A DNA stretch of 7,019 nt, from contig JBKPOV010000216.1 of NCBI GenBank assembly GCA_046733315.1, positions 1-7,019 of the forward strand. The letters run 5' to 3'. Under the pieces are notes generated by a model. It was not told the DNA's origin and ran no database searches. It saw only the letters and a list, made by a program, of their open reading frames with translations. How positions within the stretch are numbered: the stretch's first letter is position 1; every line of letters starts with the position of its first letter. Of this stretch, positions 6,424 through 7,019 are shown piece after piece. A program made the position numbers and the translations under genes. This DNA is from VRUE01 sp046733315 (GTDB taxonomy: Bacteria > Actinomycetota > Thermoleophilia > Solirubrobacterales > 70-9).

Positions 6424-6553
6424 TGGAGCCCGATTTCAAGCGGTTTCCGGCGGATCGGGCGACGCTGGGATCGGCTGGAATCTGTGGGGCATGTTGCCCC
6501 ATTTGTTGCCCCAGAGATGGCAGGCGGAGCGCTACCGGGCTGCCGCTTCAGGC
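6419..6553 (-). pseudogene. Possible C-terminal relic of a tyrosine integrase
   Basis: On the - strand an open frame follows an in-frame TGA (6553-6551) and ends in TAG (6421-6419), 44 codons in all. It reads through LRLPSLGQQMGQHAPQ and IPADPSVARSAGNR. It has no start of its own that looks real, and it overlaps the end of the 75-residue gene in another frame. It points at the tRNA scar and stops about 23 bases before the anticodon loop, the position an integrase 3' end would occupy next to its attachment site. The short GQQMGQ type of tail reminds me of integrase C-termini in actinobacteria, but the catalytic R..HxxR..Y region is not here, so this is a weak call. Unconstrained intergenic sequence is the alternative. 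Confidence 0.25.
6485..6501. repeat. Small hairpin plus a 9-bp direct repeat
   Basis: TGGGGCA (6485-6491) and TGCCCCA (6495-6501) form a 7-bp stem with a TGT loop. GTTGCCCCA is also repeated directly at 6493-6501 and 6505-6513. There is no T-run, so it is not a standard intrinsic terminator in either direction. Confidence 0.4.
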
Positions 6554-6759
6554 ATCAAGACCTGGGAGCTGCCGTCGGCCGCGACGAGAACGACGGGCAA
6601 CCCTTCGTCGGCAGCCCGCTTGATCTCATGGCCGGCCAATGCTGTGTCGACGTCGATGAAGGCAGCGCGCTCGGGATAGGGTGAGCGACCCTCGATCGCG
6701 AGGTCGATCGCTTCGTCCATGACCTTCGCGGCCGGAGAGCGCCCGTTGTCAATGCTCAT
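6532..6759 (-). CDS. Small hypothetical protein (75 aa) downstream of a HEPN toxin gene
   Basis: I do not recognise this protein. It is 75 residues, acidic and helical at the start (KVMDEAIDLAIEGRSPYPERAA, residues 12-33). A middle FIDVDTALAGHEIKRAADEG follows, then a strand-like LPVVLVAADGSSQVLM and a PEAAAR end. No signal peptide or membrane segment is seen. The start ATG at 6759 is preceded by GAAGGGA on the - strand (6777-6771) with an 11-base spacing, which supports a real gene. It follows the HEPN gene by 27 bp in the same direction, so the two are probably co-transcribed. It lacks the GSxxxGxxxxxSDxD pattern of the MNT nucleotidyltransferase that normally partners HepT. It might be a different antitoxin or an unrelated passenger. 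The true MNT partner could lie upstream, beyond the window. Confidence 0.6.
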   Translation of the reverse strand: MSIDNGRSPAAKVMDEAIDLAIEGRSPYPERAAFIDVDTALAGHEIKRAADEGLPVVLVAADGSSQVLMPEAAAR

Positions 6760-6770
6760 TGCTTTTCTCG

Positions 6771-6777
6771 TCCCTTC
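6771..6777 (-). promoter_or_regulatory. Ribosome binding site of the 75-residue gene
   Basis: GAAGGGA on the - strand, 11 bases before the ATG at 6759, in the 27-bp gap after the HEPN stop. It is the main sign that the small frame is translated. Confidence 0.45.
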
Positions 6778-6786
6778 AACTGGAGA

Positions 6787-7019
6787 TCAAGCCTCCTGTT
6801 TGCCCTCAGTCTCAAGCTCCTCGATCAAGGCTGCGATCCTCTTGCGGGTGGTCGGCAACTCCGAAACAACCACATCCCAGACGAGACTGAGATCGACGCC
6901 GAGGTAATCGTGGATGAGCTTGTCGCGCATTCCCGCCATCTCACGCCACGACAACTCCGGGGCCCGCTCGCGCAGCGAGTCCGGGACTTGCTTGGCTGCC
7001 TCGCCGACGACCTCCAAGT
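6787..7019 (-). CDS. HepT-like HEPN ribonuclease toxin (DUF86), N-terminus cut by the window edge
   Basis: Likely toxin of a HEPN/MNT (type VII) toxin-antitoxin pair; HepT proteins are small all-helical RNases that cut RNA, and the MNT partner inactivates them by adding AMP to a Tyr. About 77 residues are seen of the usual 110-120. The visible part opens with LEVVGEAAKQVP, which in the family sits near residue 40-45, so the TTG at 7017 is internal and the frame continues past the edge. The catalytic RX4HXY motif is intact as R-D-K-L-I-H-D-Y (codons 6927-6904). It is followed by the family's LGVDLSLVWDVV stretch and an acidic/basic C-terminal helix. The nucleotidyltransferase partner is not in the window and should be looked for to the right. 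A tightly spaced 75-residue gene follows. Position next to a tRNA attachment scar suits a mobile-element cargo gene. Confidence 0.88.
   Translation of the reverse strand, partial: LEVVGEAAKQVPDSLRERAPELSWREMAGMRDKLIHDYLGVDLSLVWDVVVSELPTTRKRIAALIEELETEGKQEA

Larger units (their letters stand above)
6335..6531. other. Intergenic stretch between the gntR operon and the HEPN module
   Basis: This 197-bp stretch must contain the promoter of the gntR-liv-oxygenase operon, since gntR is the first gene and everything to the right is separate. I find no convincing -35/-10 pair and no clear GntR operator dyad. What can be seen is the tRNA-Arg 3' fragment, two short inverted repeats and the tail of a possible integrase relic, each listed separately. 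Frames on the + strand here are translations of the antisense of the tRNA and are not genes. Confidence 0.6.

Noticed and set aside
6353..6440. A complete tRNA-Arg on the - strand
   Set aside because: A TAGCCCAGCC stretch at the right distance looks like the start of a D-arm. However, the D-stem does not close and the 5' acceptor CTCCACG does not pair with CAGGCGC.
6343..6684. A + strand frame whose product begins MKSNAPDRIRTCDLRFRSP
   Set aside because: The start of this peptide is the antisense translation of the tRNA 3' half, a well-known spurious product. The rest is antisense to the 75-residue gene.
1..7019. CRISPR array, rRNA, intact insertion sequence
   Set aside because: No regularly spaced repeats, no rRNA-like tracts and no transposase frame or paired terminal repeats were seen.

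Overview
The window comes from a GC-rich bacterium. The strong third-position GC bias, the abundant CGATCG-type words, a fused LivM-LivG protein and a tRNA 3' end without an encoded CCA fit an actinobacterial lineage, perhaps the Thermoleophilia/Solirubrobacterales group. That placement is an inference from style only; there is no rRNA or phylogenetic marker gene here.

Left and centre (1-6334) form one catabolic transport locus. A 5'-truncated periplasmic-type substrate-binding protein (1-956, + strand) converges tail to tail, with a 21-bp gap, on a five-gene operon on the - strand. In transcription order the operon is: a GntR/HutC-type regulator with an AT-hook-like N-terminal extension (6334-5477), LivH permease (5473-4589, TTG start), a LivM permease fused to a LivG ATPase (4592-2748), LivF ATPase (2755-2054), and a Rieske non-heme iron oxygenase of the VanA/dicamba O-demethylase type (2018-978). 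Junctions are tight: 3 bp, a 4-bp ATGA overlap, an 8-bp overlap, then 35 bp. Together they look like a branched-chain-amino-acid-class (HAAT) ABC importer that brings in a small organic acid, plausibly an aromatic or methoxylated aromatic. The oxygenase would carry out the first oxidative step and the GntR protein would sense the ligand. No ferredoxin or reductase partner for the oxygenase is visible.

Right end (about 6354-7019) is a different kind of DNA. A 42-nt 3' half of a tRNA-Arg(ACG) (anticodon loop through discriminator base) lies on the - strand with no matching 5' half, as expected for an attachment-site scar left by a tRNA-targeting integrase. Just beyond it is a short open frame reading toward the scar that may be the C-terminal relic of an integrase. 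Then come an unrecognised 75-residue protein gene and a HEPN/HepT (DUF86) toxin gene cut by the window edge. I read this as the edge of an integrated, partly decayed element carrying a toxin-antitoxin-like module. The element should extend to the right, with an intact tRNA-Arg at its far end if the element is still complete.

There is no CRISPR array, complete tRNA, rRNA or intact insertion sequence in the window, and I could not identify a convincing promoter or terminator.
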